DNA of 64,000 nucleotides, taken from NCBI GenBank assembly GCA_029582265.1, contig CM055817.1, positions 57,780,652 to 57,844,651 of the forward strand, given 5' to 3'. Made by a program: the position numbers and the translations under genes. The DNA comes from Zoroaster sp. YZ-2022. Lineage: Eukaryota; Echinodermata; Asteroidea; Forcipulatida; Zoroasteridae. Below are positions 21,432 through 62,478 of the stretch, piece after piece. Position 1 is the first letter of the stretch. Each line of letters begins with the position of its first letter. Below the pieces are notes generated by a model that was not told the origin of the DNA, did no database searches, and saw only the letters and a list, made by a program, of their open reading frames with translations.

Positions 21432-21513
21432 ATTTACTATACTGTATATGTACCAGGCAGTTTCTAATGTTGACAGATTAATGTTGGCCACTAAGTAACA
21501 CTCAAGGTGTGGC

Positions 21514-23061
21514 TTAACCCTAACTCCCTAGGCCCATTTGCTTACACATAACCTGAATCCTTCCTAACTCCCTAGGCCCATTTGCTTACACATAACCTGA
21601 ATCCTTCCTAACTCCCTAGGCCCATTTGCTTACACATAACATGAATCCTCCCTAACTCCCTAGGCCCATTTGCTTACACATAACCTGAATCCTTCCTAAC
21701 TCCCTAGGCCCATTTGCTTACACATAACCTGAATCCTTCCTAACTCCCTAGGCCCATTTGCTTACACATAACCTGAATCCTTCCTAACTCCCTAGGCCCA
21801 TTTGCTTACACATAACATGAATCCTCCCTAACTCCCTAGGCCCATTTGCTTACACATAACATGAATCCTTCCTAACTCCCTAGGCCCATTTGCTTACACA
21901 TAACATGAATCCTTCCTAACTCCCTAGGCCCATTTGCTTACACATAACCTGAATCCTTCCTAACTCCCTAGGCCCATTTGCTTACACATAACCTGAATCC
22001 TTCCTAACTCCCTAGGCCCATTTGCTTACACATAACCTGAATCCTTCCTAACTCCCTAGGCCCATTTGCTTACACATAACCTGAATCCTTCCTAACTCCC
22101 TAGGCCCATTTGCTTACACATAACCTGAATCCTTCCTAACTCCCTAGGCCCATTTGCTTACACATAACCTGAATCCTTCCTAACTCCCTAGGCCCATTTG
22201 CTTACACATAACCTGAATCCTTCCTAACTCCCTAGGCCCATTTGCTTACACATAACCTGAATCCTTCCTAACTCCCTAGGCCCATTTGCTTACACATAAC
22301 CTGAATCCTCCCTAACTCCCTAGGCCCATTTGCTTACACATAACCTGAATCCTTCCTAACTCTCTAGGCCCATTTGCATAACCTGAATCCTTCCTAACTC
22401 CCTAGGCCCATTTGCTTACACATAACCTGAATCCTCCCTAACTCCCTAGGCCCATTTGCATACACATAACCTGAATCCTTCCTAACTCCCTCTGCCCATT
22501 TGCTTACACATAACCTGAATCCTTCCTAACTCCCTAGGCCCATTTGCTTACACATAACCTGAATCCTTCCTAACTCCCTCTGCCCATTTGCTTACACATA
22601 ACCTGAATCCTCCCTAACTCACTAGGCCCATTTGCTTACACATAACCTGAATCCTTCCTAACTCCCTAGGCCCATTTGCTTACACATAACCTGAATCCTT
22701 CCTAACTCCCTAGGCCCATTTGCTTACACATAACCTGAATCCTCCAAAATCCTTCAGTAGTAATGCAAGCACATGACATGTATGCACACATGTGTTTCTA
22801 ATCTGTGATACATGTACATGGCCAGGGACCCTCCTTGCATGCATGGAGCAATAAACAGTGTCCACTGACCCAAGCACTGATCTTGCAATCACTACAACAA
22901 ACATGGATGTACATGTACCATGGAAAGGCAAGTATGCCTAATAATCTCAATCCTCCAAAATCCTTCACTTTAGCGAAGAGCAGTAGCATGTAACCTCAAT
23001 CCTTCAAAATCCTTCACTTTGGCAAAGAGGATTTTGGAGGATTTGGGAAGGTTAGGGTTAA
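21514..23061. mobile_element. TTAA-flanked element carrying an expanded 44-bp array
   Basis: TTAACCCTAACTCCCTAGG opens the element and GGTTAGGGTTAA closes it. The first 44 bp have been amplified (see 21518-22745); the remaining 315 bp match the unexpanded copy at 2457-2766. Confidence 0.75.
21518..22745. repeat. 44-bp minisatellite, about 28 copies
   Basis: Unit TAACTCCCTAGGCCCATTTG then CTTACACATAACCTGAATCC and TTCC, very homogeneous. Variants: ACATGAATCC for ACCTGAATCC, CTCCC for TTCCC, and TCTGCCC for TAGGCCC near the right end. The same unit, inverted, forms the array at 41040-41538. Confidence 0.95.
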
Positions 23062-23231
23062 TGTACACTGTATGTATACAATGATGAAATGATGTCAGAC
23101 TTACCAACTGGACAGTTACAGGTGTCAAAATTAACTTGAATTTTATGGTAGCTCACAGGACCAGTTACATGTATGTCAAAATTTTACTAGTCCTTTTACA
23201 TTTTACATTTTTTACATGTTTTAGTAGTCCT

Positions 23232-23434
23232 GAAAAAGCTGAAATCTTGGAGTTCATATTTTGTACTCCAAAATTAAACATCCAGGAGGTTGAGGGAGCT
23301 TTGTCCTCAAGACCAAAGGGAGACCAAGGCCTGCTACCCACAGGAGGTTCAGAGGGCTTTGTCCTCTAGACCAAAGGGAGACCAAGGCCTGCTACCCATT
23401 TTTCAGGATTTTTTACTTTTGTCAAATCACACCC
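23232..23434. mobile_element. hAT-like MITE type 2, with two 59-bp units
   Basis: Contains AAATTAAACATCCAGGAGG, two adjacent copies of the GACCAAAGGGAGACCAAGG unit, and ends TCAAATCACACCCCTG. An early stage of the expansion seen at 1-805. Confidence 0.7.
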
Positions 23435-23547
23435 CTGTTCAAAGTAGGGAAGATTTCCCTTGTATTACATAGCAAAATGCTACAAAAAATTAACAATTCG
23501 CTCATAAAATTTCAAGCTTTGCTAGACAAAATTAGTATAACATATGT

Positions 23548-23999
23548 ATGACATAAAACACAATAAAGGGGGCCACTTTCCTACCGTCACGTTAGCAGTT
23601 TTTCTAATGGTTGTAATTTTTTTTAAATATCTGAAACCACCCAAAAAGAATTTCAACATTTGAATAGACATGCATGCTTATCCTAAAGATAATTTGAGTT
23701 GATTATTACTATTATTTTTTTAATTAGCCTAAAATTTCCATCAACATATGGACGGAAAAGTGAGGTAACTTTTTCCGTCCAATTTTTATGGAAATTTGAT
23801 GGTAAAAAAATAAATTTAAAAATTTAAAAATTAAATAAATCAACTCAAATTAGTTCTAGTATAAGCCTGCATGTCCATTCACATGTTGAAACACTTTTTG
23901 GTTGGTTTCGGGTACTTAAAAATAAATAACAACCATTGGAAAAACTGCTAATGTGACTGACAGATGCAAAGTGGCCCCCTTTATTGTGTTTTATGTCAT
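23548..23999. mobile_element. Palindromic MITE with GACATAAAACACAATAAAG ends (copy 2)
   Basis: Same family as 19985-20398, in opposite orientation, 452 bp. It is inserted in a host sequence present twice around it: AAAATTAGTATAACATATG occurs at 23527 and again at 24073. Confidence 0.85.
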
Positions 24000-24412
24000 A
24001 TACACATGCAGAAGTAATTCTGCCTAAAACGGTTGCTTTCACAATTTGCTCATAAAATTCCAAGTTTTGGACAAAATTAGTATAACATATGTAAAAGTAA
24101 TTCTGCCTACACTGTAAAACGGTTGCTTGTGAAGGATTTGAGTGTAGAGAAATACCACCAGTAGAGTCCTTTTCACCATAGTCTGGTATTTCTTAAGGCA
24201 GCATTGTCGCCTTATATCAACATCAGTCCTATGGTTAACAATAGCAATACCTGTAGGTGAATAAGCCTCCTGCATATGTCAAAGGTCGTGGCCATGTCAG
24301 TTTGTGAAGTGAGAATTGGAGGCCAGAATTGGGCTGTTTTTTTTATCTAGGCTGCTAGGACGATTAAAAAGGAAGGTATAACATTGATTACTGTCTGCTT
24401 AGAAACAAAATA

Positions 24413-24796
24413 CAGACATGTGATTTCTCAGGATTTTTTCTGATTTCAGGATTTTATTTACAAATCTCCCTTTGCCTCAAAATTTTCTTGAAAGAAGAGA
24501 AGTAGCTACATGTACCAAGGAAAGAAAGAAGTAGCCTGTATTGTGTCCAAACCTCTAGTTTCTTGTTTGTGGGGATGTGGAGAGTCTGTAAATGCTCCAA
24601 AATTAAATATCCAGGAGGTTCAGGGGGCTTTGTCCTCTTCTAGACCAAAGGGAGACCCAGGCCCGCTACACATTTTTCGAACCCACATTCTACTGCTAAC
24701 ACCAGAGGTGAAAGTACCAATTTCCAACAGTGCTGAATTTTTTCCAAAAAAGTGCCCCTTGGAGGATTTTGGAGGATATGGGGTGGTTAGGGTTAA
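24413..24796. mobile_element. hAT-like MITE type 2 fused to the right half of a TTAA element
   Basis: 24413-24682 matches the type 2 MITE (GACATGTGATTTCTCAGG, CAAAATTTTCTTGAAAG, one 59 bp unit, GGCCCGCTACACATTTTTC) but lacks the final TCAAATCACACCCCTG. It continues into TGAAAGTACCAATTTCCAAC ... GGTGGTTAGGGTTAA, the right part of the 27778 / 33458 element. The junction is a recombination or nested truncation. Confidence 0.6.
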
Positions 24797-26141
24797 ACAC
24801 TGCAGCTACATGTAGCAGGCAGGCTTCTCAAGGTCATGGCCAAGGACTTGCTTATTTGCATATAATTTATACAAATGTAATACAAATGTACTGTATTATA
24901 TCCCACAATAATTACTGTGGAACTGGAGTCATCTATTTCGTTAATAGGGGGATCAGCATGCATGCATGCAGAAATGTGTGTTAACACTATGCCGTAACGT
25001 CCGAAACATGTTTACAATACCCCAGAAAGTATTATTTATATTGCTCCAGAATTCTGATGAGCAGTTCTAGTTGAAATTGATTTAGTTTAATTAAAAGTGA
25101 GGTTATTTCAAAACAATCTAGCAATGTCATGCATCACATACAGTGTCTTTAAAAATTTCATTGTTGCCAATTGGTATTGTAGAAAGCGTTAAATTTGATA
25201 GTAAATTTTTATTTTGGCATCAAATGCGTGTTGTATTTAATGTTAAAACTGAATGAAATGAATGAAATATTTTTCTTGACATGTAAAAAGAAATTGGAGA
25301 GTCATAAAATGTTGATAGAATAAAAACAGCATTAAAAATTTTCAATTTTGTGTTAACAACCAAATTGTGTAACGTCCGAAACAAATTTTTTGTGTCATGA
25401 GAAATTTGTTGGACAAGAATGATCTAATTCATGTCTAGATTTGTTTTAGTAATAACAGATGATTTGGGAAGGTTAGGGTTAGTGCATGCTTTTAAACATG
25501 TTAAGTTGTTGACAAGCAGATTACTGTTAACTGTTAATGTTATTTCTTGAGACTAATTCTTGAAGATGGTTGAAAGAGGTATGAATAGAGATGATACCCT
25601 TAAGCTGTTAATCCTTAATCCTCTCCAGATTAAGAGAATTAACAGATAAGGTACTTTGCTTCTGTCTGTGGTAACTTTCTGGGAGGAATGCCCTCAGGGA
25701 CAGTACTTCTTATAAAAGACTGCAAAAAGACTTTCTAACGCTATGGCAGGTGTTTTCTTCCCACAACCAGCTAGTTAAAAATGTTAATTTTATGATTAAT
25801 TTCTGATATACAGTTTGGAAGTTTCGTTTTGTTATTTGTTGGAAACTGGTCTCTTTTGTTCCCTAATATCTAGAGTTTGTCAGAGACAATAACAAATTAT
25901 TCTCCAGTTAAATGTAAATAGAGCTTAATGATGGAGCTGCCATCTTGGTTTTTATAATACACAAGTCTAAGAGAATCAGAATGAGGCTAATGTTTAAGAT
26001 AGACTGATGCTTTTCAAATTGTATTTTTTCTTTACATTTTTTTATTGATGGTCAGGGACCAGACAAATATGGATGCAGAATGAGAAGGGTCTATTACTGT
26101 CATTGTTTTAAACTGTTATGACCTACCTTTCTCTGTTTCAG
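24797..26141. other. Upstream flank of RBPJ, mostly unique
   Basis: No open frame of note and no tandem array. A CSL consensus site (TTCCCACA, complement TGTGGGAA) is at 25758-25765. Base texture differs from the repeat-dense flank, fitting a promoter-proximal or 5' intron region. I cannot place a promoter. Confidence 0.45.
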
Positions 26142-27181
26142 ATAAAACACCAGAGATGAGTTTGTGTACAAACCACTAGCATCATGATCTGGACAACAGG
26201 ATACTAACGTGAACCCTTTGGTTTAGAAAAGTGCACTACAGGAGGCAGGGTGCCAGACATTCCACCAATTTCTTAAAATACAGAAAGATTTCAAACAGCT
26301 AGACGTAGCAATCTTTAAAAGAAAAAACAACCAGTCTAGACAAACAACCGATTGTATTGCGTGTGCCAGTAAAATATAATCCATATCTTACAAGTTTAGC
26401 ATTTTCAGCATCAAAGAAAAATAAAATACGTCCTAAATTCTAATAAGTCTAGTACAGCAAGCACTTTACAATCTCAATCTTTAATGCAAGAAGTTAAATA
26501 TCAAATAGCTTAAAGATTTATATTATAATTCTGAGCTTTCTTTGGAAAACAGATCTGAAATTATTCCGTTGAAAACAACAAATTTAAAACCATTACCACT
26601 TAACTATAATTTTTTAAACAACAGTTTCTGATAGTGAGAAAAATCTAAAGTGAAAAAATTAAAAGAACACAGTCACTTTAAGAAATGATTTGAGGAATTT
26701 CATGAAGAAATATCAGTACCTTCAAGATGTTAAGTGAATTTAAAATCAGTAACTAGATCACGATCAAAGATTAGTTAATAAGCTTACAAGAACACATAAT
26801 AACCTTATGACTGTGTAACCACACGCAGAATACTGTGGAAGTCATTGTAGGACACAGGAAAACCAGGATTTTGTGGTGGAATTGTTGGAATATCCCTTCT
26901 AACTTTTGAGTGAAATTTCTCGAACATCTTGCAACTTGCTCAGGAATTTATGTTTGGCAGATTTCAAGAATTTGTGTGAGATTCGTGTACTCTTTGGATT
27001 TACAAAAAAGTAGATCGTTCAAGGGAGTTAATTCCAGTATTATTTTGTGGAAATCTTGTGAGAAGCTACAACTATTTGAAAGGATTGTTTTCTTGAGTGA
27101 AGTTCTGTGTACACCCTGATGTATGTCTGGTTCCTAGACTTCTCAGCATAGGATAATGAGGTTACAGAATCTACGATTGTG
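26142..27181 (+). other. RBPJ: Candidate 5' UTR of RBPJ
   Basis: A good 3' splice site (CCTTTCTCTGTTTCAG, ending 26141) is followed by 1,040 bp without repeats up to the start codon, so this may be one exon with the first coding segment. Alternatively transcription starts inside it. An in-frame TAG at 27149-27151 closes the frame 5' of the start. Not supported by transcript data. Confidence 0.4.
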
Positions 27182-55854
<28,673 letters not shown>

Positions 55855-57740
55855 TCTAGAGGAGTGTTTGGGAATATCATTGCTTAATATACTGAACCTG
55901 GACCAAAATGAAAACCAGTACAGTGCCATGAATAGAATGCTCCATTTAAACAAAAGGGGTGTTTCCACAGTGCTGTTGAGGAATTCTCCACTTCAGAGGA
56001 GGGGTGTACATCAGATAGTGCCTCGCAGGAATCCTTAACTTTGCAATAGGGATGTTTCACCAGTTTGTGCCAAAAAGGGCCCAGGAAAGCGCCACAATGG
56101 AATGTTCCATTTAATGAAACGGATGGAAGTGAAATTTGCCTTAAAGCAATTTCTTAATAAGAGAAGTTTCTGAAAACAAATACTTGGATTAAAGTGGTCG
56201 TGTATGAGTAATATTCTGAAGATTGTCTCAAAGTGAATTCCCATTGGATGAACGAAGATGACAGACAGAAGTAAACCATATATATTTTTCTGTCAACTTT
56301 ATTGTCTCAAACTTCCCTGGAAGATCATTTCCAGGATGGCATTTTTCAACATTGGAATGATAGTAGAAACTATATGTATATCTTCTCTCGCTCAGTGACG
56401 CCCTCTGTTGGTAAAAACTATCCATTGATGACAATAAGGGCTGTCTAGTTTCCTGTATCCACTTCACTCTACATAATAGACTATGAGTAGCTTCTCTGGA
56501 TTACCAGTCTAATAACTGGGTATATTTTGTGTGTGTATTTCTGACAGTCAATGATATCTGGAGAAATTGTGTACTTATATCAACTCCTTGTATTCTCAGC
56601 TTGAGACCAAAGCAAGGAATATGGTCAGTAATGCCCTCAAGAAGTCATGCACAGAGAGGACACAGTTAGTACAGAGCTCAAATGAGTATTATTTTAGTTT
56701 TTTTTATGCACCTCTACAGATAAATGGTGTTTTCTCTCACATAGGAACTTGTTTCTATGGCAACCTTCATTGGAACAAATTTTACTGTCTGAAGGCGTCA
56801 CTCCTGACAGTGGATTAACATGGCCGGCTTATGTGATGTTTGTTGCCATGGATACACTGCAATTAACATAGTCTAATCCACTTGTACATCTGCATCATAT
56901 GTGCAAAAAATGTTCTGCATGTTTTTCAGTAATGGCTGAAAAACTACACATAACAGTACTTATTTGGTAGCCGTCTTGGGTCTAGTATCCTGAATCTTCA
57001 TGCTCTACCACCTTGTAAACTTCTTCGAAAACCAGACTATATGATTGAATCTCATCAAATCTGCCTGGTTACCTGACACCAACTACAAGGATCAAATAAA
57101 ACATCTGCTACCATGGTAACTGTTGATAAGCATCAGCAACCAAACTGTCTAGTTCCAAGAATCTCTGTGTATACAGAAGGTTTGGTCCAATACTCCATGT
57201 GTACATACAGATGGTTTAAGGTAAAAGGCAACCAGACTACTTTATATTTTGACAAATAACTCTGTCTTTTTTTAGCGAGCATCAGATAAAATAATATTCT
57301 TTCTTTGCTTTTATAAAAATATCAAGTTTTTGTTTTGTTTTTATGTATAAATATTTGATGTTACCCTGACAAACAGAAACAATTTCTTGATTTAGTGTGT
57401 TCCATGCATGTACATGTACTTTGTAGTTTCAACTACTTAGCCACTGATAAAAATTCTACATTTCACTTTTTTACTTTCACTGTGTTACAATTGATGTATT
57501 TGGACATGGCTATGTAGAGGCGTAGCCAAGATTGTTTTCAGGGAAGGGAAGGAGAGAGAACAGCAATGTTGTAAGGTGACACTTCAGAGGCAATTACAGT
57601 AGATTTGCTGTAGCACCATGTAATGATCTCTCTTGAGTTGTGTAGTGCTGAGTATAACCTGTGGGTATCTTGACGTTTTGGTCAGTGAGTTCTGATCATC
57701 TTCAGGAGAGGCATTTAAATTAAAGTCCTTTACTTAGAAA
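55855..57740 (+). other. RBPJ: Probable 3' UTR and downstream flank of RBPJ
   Basis: Largely unique sequence after the stop. AATAAA occurs at 57095-57100 (ATCAAATAAAACATCTGC), a plausible poly(A) signal. Further AATAAA are at 58211 and 59689. The end of the transcript cannot be fixed from sequence. 57598-57720 is a decayed copy of the hammerhead-like dispersed element. Confidence 0.45.
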
Positions 57741-57950
57741 CAGGGGTGTGATTTGTCCGGATTTTTCAGGATTTTCAGATTTTTACAAATCGCAGTTTTG
57801 TGATCCTCTGGATTTTAAAGATTTAAGCAATAAAGGAAAGCAAAGCAAATGCTCAGAACTATAGATTTCACCCCAGCGCTGTTCTAAACAGTGGCCCCAA
57901 TACCCCTAGCAAAATTTACGTGGATTTTTTAAACTGCCCAATCATACCTG
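57741..57950. mobile_element. hAT-like MITE (copy 4)
   Basis: CAGGGGTGTGATTTGTCCGG to CCCAATCATACCTG, 210 bp, with TTTCACCCCAGCGCTGTTC. It is inserted in, or next to, two repeated copies of the GTGGGTA...TTCAGGAGAGGC segment (57.66 and 58.01 kb). Confidence 0.8.
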
Positions 57951-57957
57951 TAGAATA

Positions 57958-58090
57958 GATTTGCTGTTACACCATGTAATAATCTGTTGAGTTGTGCAGT
58001 TCTGAGAAGAACCTGTGGGTAACTCGACATTTCGGTCAGTGAGTTCTGATTGTCTTCAGGAGAGGCATTTAAATTAAAGTCCTTTACTTA
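57958..58090 (-). mobile_element. Copy of the dispersed element with an intact hammerhead-like core
   Basis: Minus strand: CTGAAGA (58059-58053), TCAG / CTGA stem, CCGAAATGTCGAG. The same left and right context (TTACACCATGTAATAATC; AGGAGAGGCATTTAAATTAA) as at 57.6-57.73 kb, where the GAAA core is mutated to CAAA. Confidence 0.6.
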
Positions 58091-58329
58091 GAAAATGTTG
58101 ATGTTAAGTGGGGATACCATTTTCCTTGCGGTGAACATTCCTCCAGGCCCTTGGTACTGTATCTACTGGTATGGATAAGAAGGTGTGGTGCGGGGGGTTT
58201 GCATTGTACAAATAAAGCTTGCCTCTGAACTCATACATGTATACACGGGTATAAACATATAATGTTATATTTTAGCAAACAATTTGGACTCAAATTTACT
58301 TAAAAACCTACAGTGGCAAGACTGAAGTT

Positions 58330-58440
58330 GAGCACAGTGGGACCGTAAGGCACAGTGGGACCGTAAGGCACAGTGGGACCGTAAGGCACAGTGGGACCGT
58401 AAGGCACAGTGGGACCGTAAGGCACAGTGGGACCGTAAGG
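58330..58440. repeat. 18-bp minisatellite, 6 perfect copies
   Basis: Unit GCACAGTGGGACCGTAAG. Located at the edge of the dispersed repeat that continues at 58441. Confidence 0.95.
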
Positions 58441-58690
58441 CCAAAAAAATAGTCTTTGGTTTCTGGTCGTCACGCGCGTCGCCTCGGACCCACACATCAG
58501 CATTTATAATTTTCTTTTTTTTTGTTGCTATGAAACGATGTCTAATTGCAGCCAAAATTGCTGGATTGATTGGAATTCTGCTGTGCTGTGCTTTAAATGA
58601 CTTTTTCACAAAGGGGTATGTTTGCCCGATTTGTGAGGCCTCTCTTAGCCACCATACTTTGTATATGGGAAATTTGATGACAAATGAACC
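58441..58690. mobile_element. Dispersed repeat related to 32545-32950
   Basis: Contains GTCACGCGCGTCGCCTCGG, GATGTCTAATTGCAGCCAAA, CTGCTGTGCTGTGCTTTAAA and GATTTGTGAGGCCTCTCTTA in the same order as at 32.5 kb. Confidence 0.65.
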
Positions 58691-59565
58691 GACAAATTAT
58701 GTCAATCAGAAATACCAACAAGTTTTGAATTTACACACAGACACTGTTTTGCCAACATGGGGGGGGGGGGGAGAGTTGAATCCCCCCTTTGGATATGCCA
58801 CTGATTCTTGTGAAAAAAATATTTCTAATATTGTTAAACACTTTTTAAACTGTGTAACTATACTGACAATTCAAAATACCCAAAGATTTAGTACACTGTA
58901 GGAAATACTTCATATTAAGGACTTGTGTGTTAGATAGACATTTTTTGTAATGAACAGTGGCGTAACTAGGATCCAATTTTCAGGGGGACACTAGGGGATG
59001 CACCCTTCCCCCCCTTCCCGCCACTGATGACAAAGCGTATTCAGTACGATCAATTTTTGCAAGACTTAAGGGAATTACAAACGTACATGTACTACTTTCA
59101 ATTTTCTTTGTGTAGCATTCCCTAAAAACGTGTATTGTCAACCAAAAAGAAGAATGCATTTGACATTTGACCTGAAGCTTCCTTGAGTTATCCCTTAGTC
59201 TCTGTTCCAGCCTTAAGAAGTGTAACTCAAGATTTAAACAAATTATATATATTTTTATATTATAATTCAGCAGAAATAATTGAAACATGTATTTGAATCG
59301 CGCAGCGATTTAAAATAAAATAATTAAACTAGTTTTGCAAAAGAATGCTTGATGTAATTTATGTATATATATGGCCCACCAATGACTCACTCCGCTGGTG
59401 CCTTGTATTGAGTTAATAGCCTTGTATGATATGCATCCTTGACCTTTGACCTTTCCCCTCATCTCCCACTCCTTTTTCCCTGAATATTTTAATAAGAAGA
59501 ACTTACGAAGATGCCAAACTTGAGCAGAAGTTTTATGCTTCACTTATTTCCAATGTTTTTTATTT
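58691..59565. other. No gene seen
   Basis: Contains a G-run at 58760-58770 and a CAGTGGCGTAACTAGGA...CCCGCCACTGATGAC pair (58956-59030), likely remains of a short inverted-repeat element. No convincing coding frame. Confidence 0.45.
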
Positions 59566-59869
59566 TGCAAAATAATTGTTATTGGCCTTACATTTCAAAC
59601 CTCGCAGGTTCTTTCACAAAGTCTTTTTCATCTCATTAAGGGCATATTATTGGCACCAAAATTAAATAAGATTCTTTCAAACCCGTAGAATAAAACACGC
59701 TGATCGACAAGTAAGGTACACGTGCTGACACGTTACCACATACATGTACATTTACAATATAAATACGACAGTCATAGTTTTGTCTTGATGATCTCTGTGT
59801 GTTTTCATGTAGGATTTAAGGCTTTGCATGGTGGAGATAGATATTGTTAAGTTCTTTCGGGTACACCAT

Positions 59870-60065
59870 GTAATAATCTCTGCTTGGAAGAAGTGATGGC
59901 TCTGAGAAGAGCCGGTTGGTTTGTTCTCAACATTTCAGCTACATGTAGTCTACTCTAGCCATCATCAGGAGACTGAAGAAAGTGGAAACGTTGAGAACAA
60001 ACCAACCGGATCTTCTCAGAGCTATCACTTCTTCCAAGAAGAGATTAATACATGGTGTACCCAAA
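59870..60065. mobile_element. Inverted-repeat element with hammerhead-like cores on both strands
   Basis: The left arm (CTTGGAAGAAGTGATGGCTC, CCGGTTGGTTTGTTCTCAAC) is mirrored on the right (GAGAACAAACCAACCGGATC, ATCACTTCTTCCAAG). Next to the centre the plus strand has CTGAAGA ... GGAAACGTTGAG, and the minus strand CTGATGATGG ... CTGAAATGTTGAG. The left-arm start is shared with 40.82 kb. Confidence 0.65.
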
Positions 60066-60198
60066 AGGAATTAATAACATCCATGTGTTTTGCAATGTTC
60101 TATTTCAGTGTTATTTCTGAAAAGATTAATGCTGTATTTTAGATAGATAGCACCAGTTAACATCACTGCCAGTAATTACACTTAGTACAGCTAACAGG

Positions 60199-60492
60199 GT
60201 CAATGTGAGGATACCAGTATACCCCAATCGGGAAACCCTTGGGTGACAACCACACCTTCTGCTATACTATCCCGATTGGGAGATACTTTTATCGTGATTG
60301 ATACTTAATTCTCCCAATGAGGATACAAATAGGCCCCAATCGGGAGACTCTTGAGGTGACAACCACACCTGCTATACTATCCCGATTGATACCCTATTCT
60401 CCCAATGAGGATATCAATATACCCCATTCGGGAAACCCTTGGATGACAACAACACCTGCTATACTATCCCAATTGGAGATACCTTTATCCTC
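60199..60492. repeat. Imperfect ~110-bp tandem repeat, about 2.7 copies, with inner palindromes
   Basis: Each unit has TACCCCAATCGGGAAACCC, GACAACCACACC, GCTATACTATCCCGATTG and TTCTCCCAATGAGGATA. CCCAATCGGGA and TCCCGATTGGG are complementary, so each unit can fold. Confidence 0.8.
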
Positions 60493-61190
60493 ACCTTTAT
60501 CCTGCATTTTATGAATATGCATAAATAAGCATAAATCTAATGAATAATGAATATATCTGATGAATTATGCATAAGCTGTTAAAAACCTTGATGTAAAAAG
60601 CTAAATGAATGTATATTATACTTGCTTTGCATGTACATGTACATGTACTTTAAACAGAATAGCATCAGCTGTGTCACTGCCATAAGACAATCATTCCAAC
60701 ATGAATATTTATATAAAAGTGAATATTCATATATGAATTATCAAATATGTTAATCAGTTATTCATGCAGCAAACTATAACATCATGTAATATACAAATTG
60801 GGGATATGTATTTAAATATAAGCACTATATTTAAATAGATAACATTAGCCACTATGAATATTCCAGATTTCATGCATATTAATTAGACTGGTAGAAAGTA
60901 CCCCTATCTACATGTACACAAGCCCTGCAGTATTCACGTATTGTGTATATCTAGTTTCTTCATAATCGCTAAAAGATTGTTTAAGCTAAATTGAAATGTT
61001 ATTTTTGTAAGAAGAATAATAAAAACAGTATTCATTTTTAATAATTGCATTTTTTTTTGGTATAACGCAGTATACAGGAAGTGAAAGCTACATGTAGTAG
61101 ATACTCTTGGTAAAATGTCTGTAGATGCATCTATACTTTATACATTGATAAATTCTTGCGTCGGGTGATAAACAATTGATTTTACCTTTA
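60493..61190. other. AT-rich, no gene seen
   Basis: Many ATGAATAT / TATGCATAA motifs at 60510-60880, similar to octamer-like or homeodomain-type AT-rich sites but without a defined arrangement. Confidence 0.45.
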
Positions 61191-61199
61191 CACTGATGT

Positions 61200-61432
61200 A
61201 TCTACATGTATGTACATCGCAGAACCTGCTGCTATATAGGATTCTAGCCAACCAATCATCATCGGGTAAGCTTGGTAGTCGAGAGGTTAAAACGTCTGCA
61301 CTAGTAAGTAGGAGGTCGTGGGTTCGAATCCCACCCGAGTTGCCTGTGAATTTGTTTTCACAGACACTCAGAAAGCACAGAGTATACAGTGCTTCATACA
61401 TTACGTTGGTGTAAGTGTCAAATCAAATCAAA
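61200..61432 (+). mobile_element. SINE-A, copy 4
   Basis: Leader CTGCTGCTATATAGGATTC, head with TTGGTAGTCGAGAGGTTAA and B box GGTTCGAATCC near 61321, tail CAGAGTATACAGTGCTTCAT ending in (AAATC)n. Moderately diverged from the 5.6 and 7.2 kb copies. Confidence 0.75.
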
Positions 61433-62190
61433 TCAAATCTATCAAGGGATATTCATATTATTCATGAGTTAGCCATATTATGTCTTATTCCCTGAATACA
61501 AGAGGTTGTGTACCTGTATATGCTCATTATAGTAACCTGCCTAATTGTGTCTGTTTCCAGGGGCAACCTCGCTTTCAAATGTCAATGAATTTTGAGTAAA
61601 TTATTGGAAATAGCTACATCCATTTATTTATTCCTTATGTCAGGAATAAACTTTTCTTTGGAACTATCAGATTATTGGGCATTCTTGCTGGTGCATGCAG
61701 CATGTAAGCTACATAGTGTGGTTGTGAGAATTACAGCCTCACTTTTGTATTTATTGTGAATAAGGCAATATTTATACAAACCAACATTTGAACATTTTAG
61801 GTCATTTCATTATCTTCTTTGTACTGAAGATTTCTTAATTGTTGCAGGCAGTCATATTGTGTGGTAAACAAGAAAATAGTAAATAATTATATACAATCGG
61901 TTTTTAGTATTCATTCCAGTGTGGAATTCACATATTCAAATGACAGAAATTAATTCTGGAAACTGTTCTAATTTGTCCTAAAATAATAGCATTGAAGACA
62001 TAAATATTGCACCATTTATGTTTGACACCATAATTAAGTTTACAACAAGTAATTTTAATGTCAAACGGTGATAATTTGTATTTGAGATTCCCAAGATTGT
62101 ATAATTGCAGAGGTGTCTTGTTGTATGATGCATGTAGTTTAATGTGTTATAACATATGCTGTACAATGGTAAACGCACTGTGGATTAGTA
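61433..62190. other. No gene seen
   Basis: AT-rich unique sequence, no recognised element. Confidence 0.5.
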
Positions 62191-62300
62191 AGACTAATTG
62201 CGGTGACACCATGTGGAATCTCAATTGAGTAGTAATTAGTTCTGAAAAGAACTGGTGGTACAACTCGACGTTTCGATCAGTATGCTCTGATTGTCCCTTT
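62191..62300 (-). mobile_element. Dispersed hammerhead-like element, truncated copy
   Basis: Contains CTAATTGCGGTGACACCATG, GAGTAGTAATTAGTTCTGAA and, on the minus strand, GACAATCAGAGCATACTGAT followed by CGAAACGTCGAG. The CTGAAGA part is cut off by the MITE remnant TTGTCCCTTTAA at 62291. Confidence 0.65.
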
Positions 62301-62337
62301 AAATTATTACCCTAGCATGATCTTTCTTTGAATTGAA

Positions 62338-62400
62338 TTAAAGGGACAGTATCATCATGATCAGAGCAGACTTTCAACAGGGCATGGAATCAGCACTGTG
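62338..62400. mobile_element. TTAA palindromic MITE, left end only (copy 6)
   Basis: TTAAAGGGACAGTATCATC through CAGGGCATGGAATCAGCAC, then unrelated sequence. It is preceded by a 48 bp segment (ACCCTAGCATGATCTTTCTT) that recurs at 62709-62740 before another partial copy. Confidence 0.8.
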
Positions 62401-62478
62401 GATTAATGATTTTATAGTCAGGTCACCTTAGATTCAATCTAAGCTATTTATGTGCTGAGACTACATAGAAATCAAGAC

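Noticed and set aside
21518..22745. CRISPR-like regular repeat
   Set aside because: No variable spacers, eukaryotic context, and a clear parent element with a single copy at 2457.
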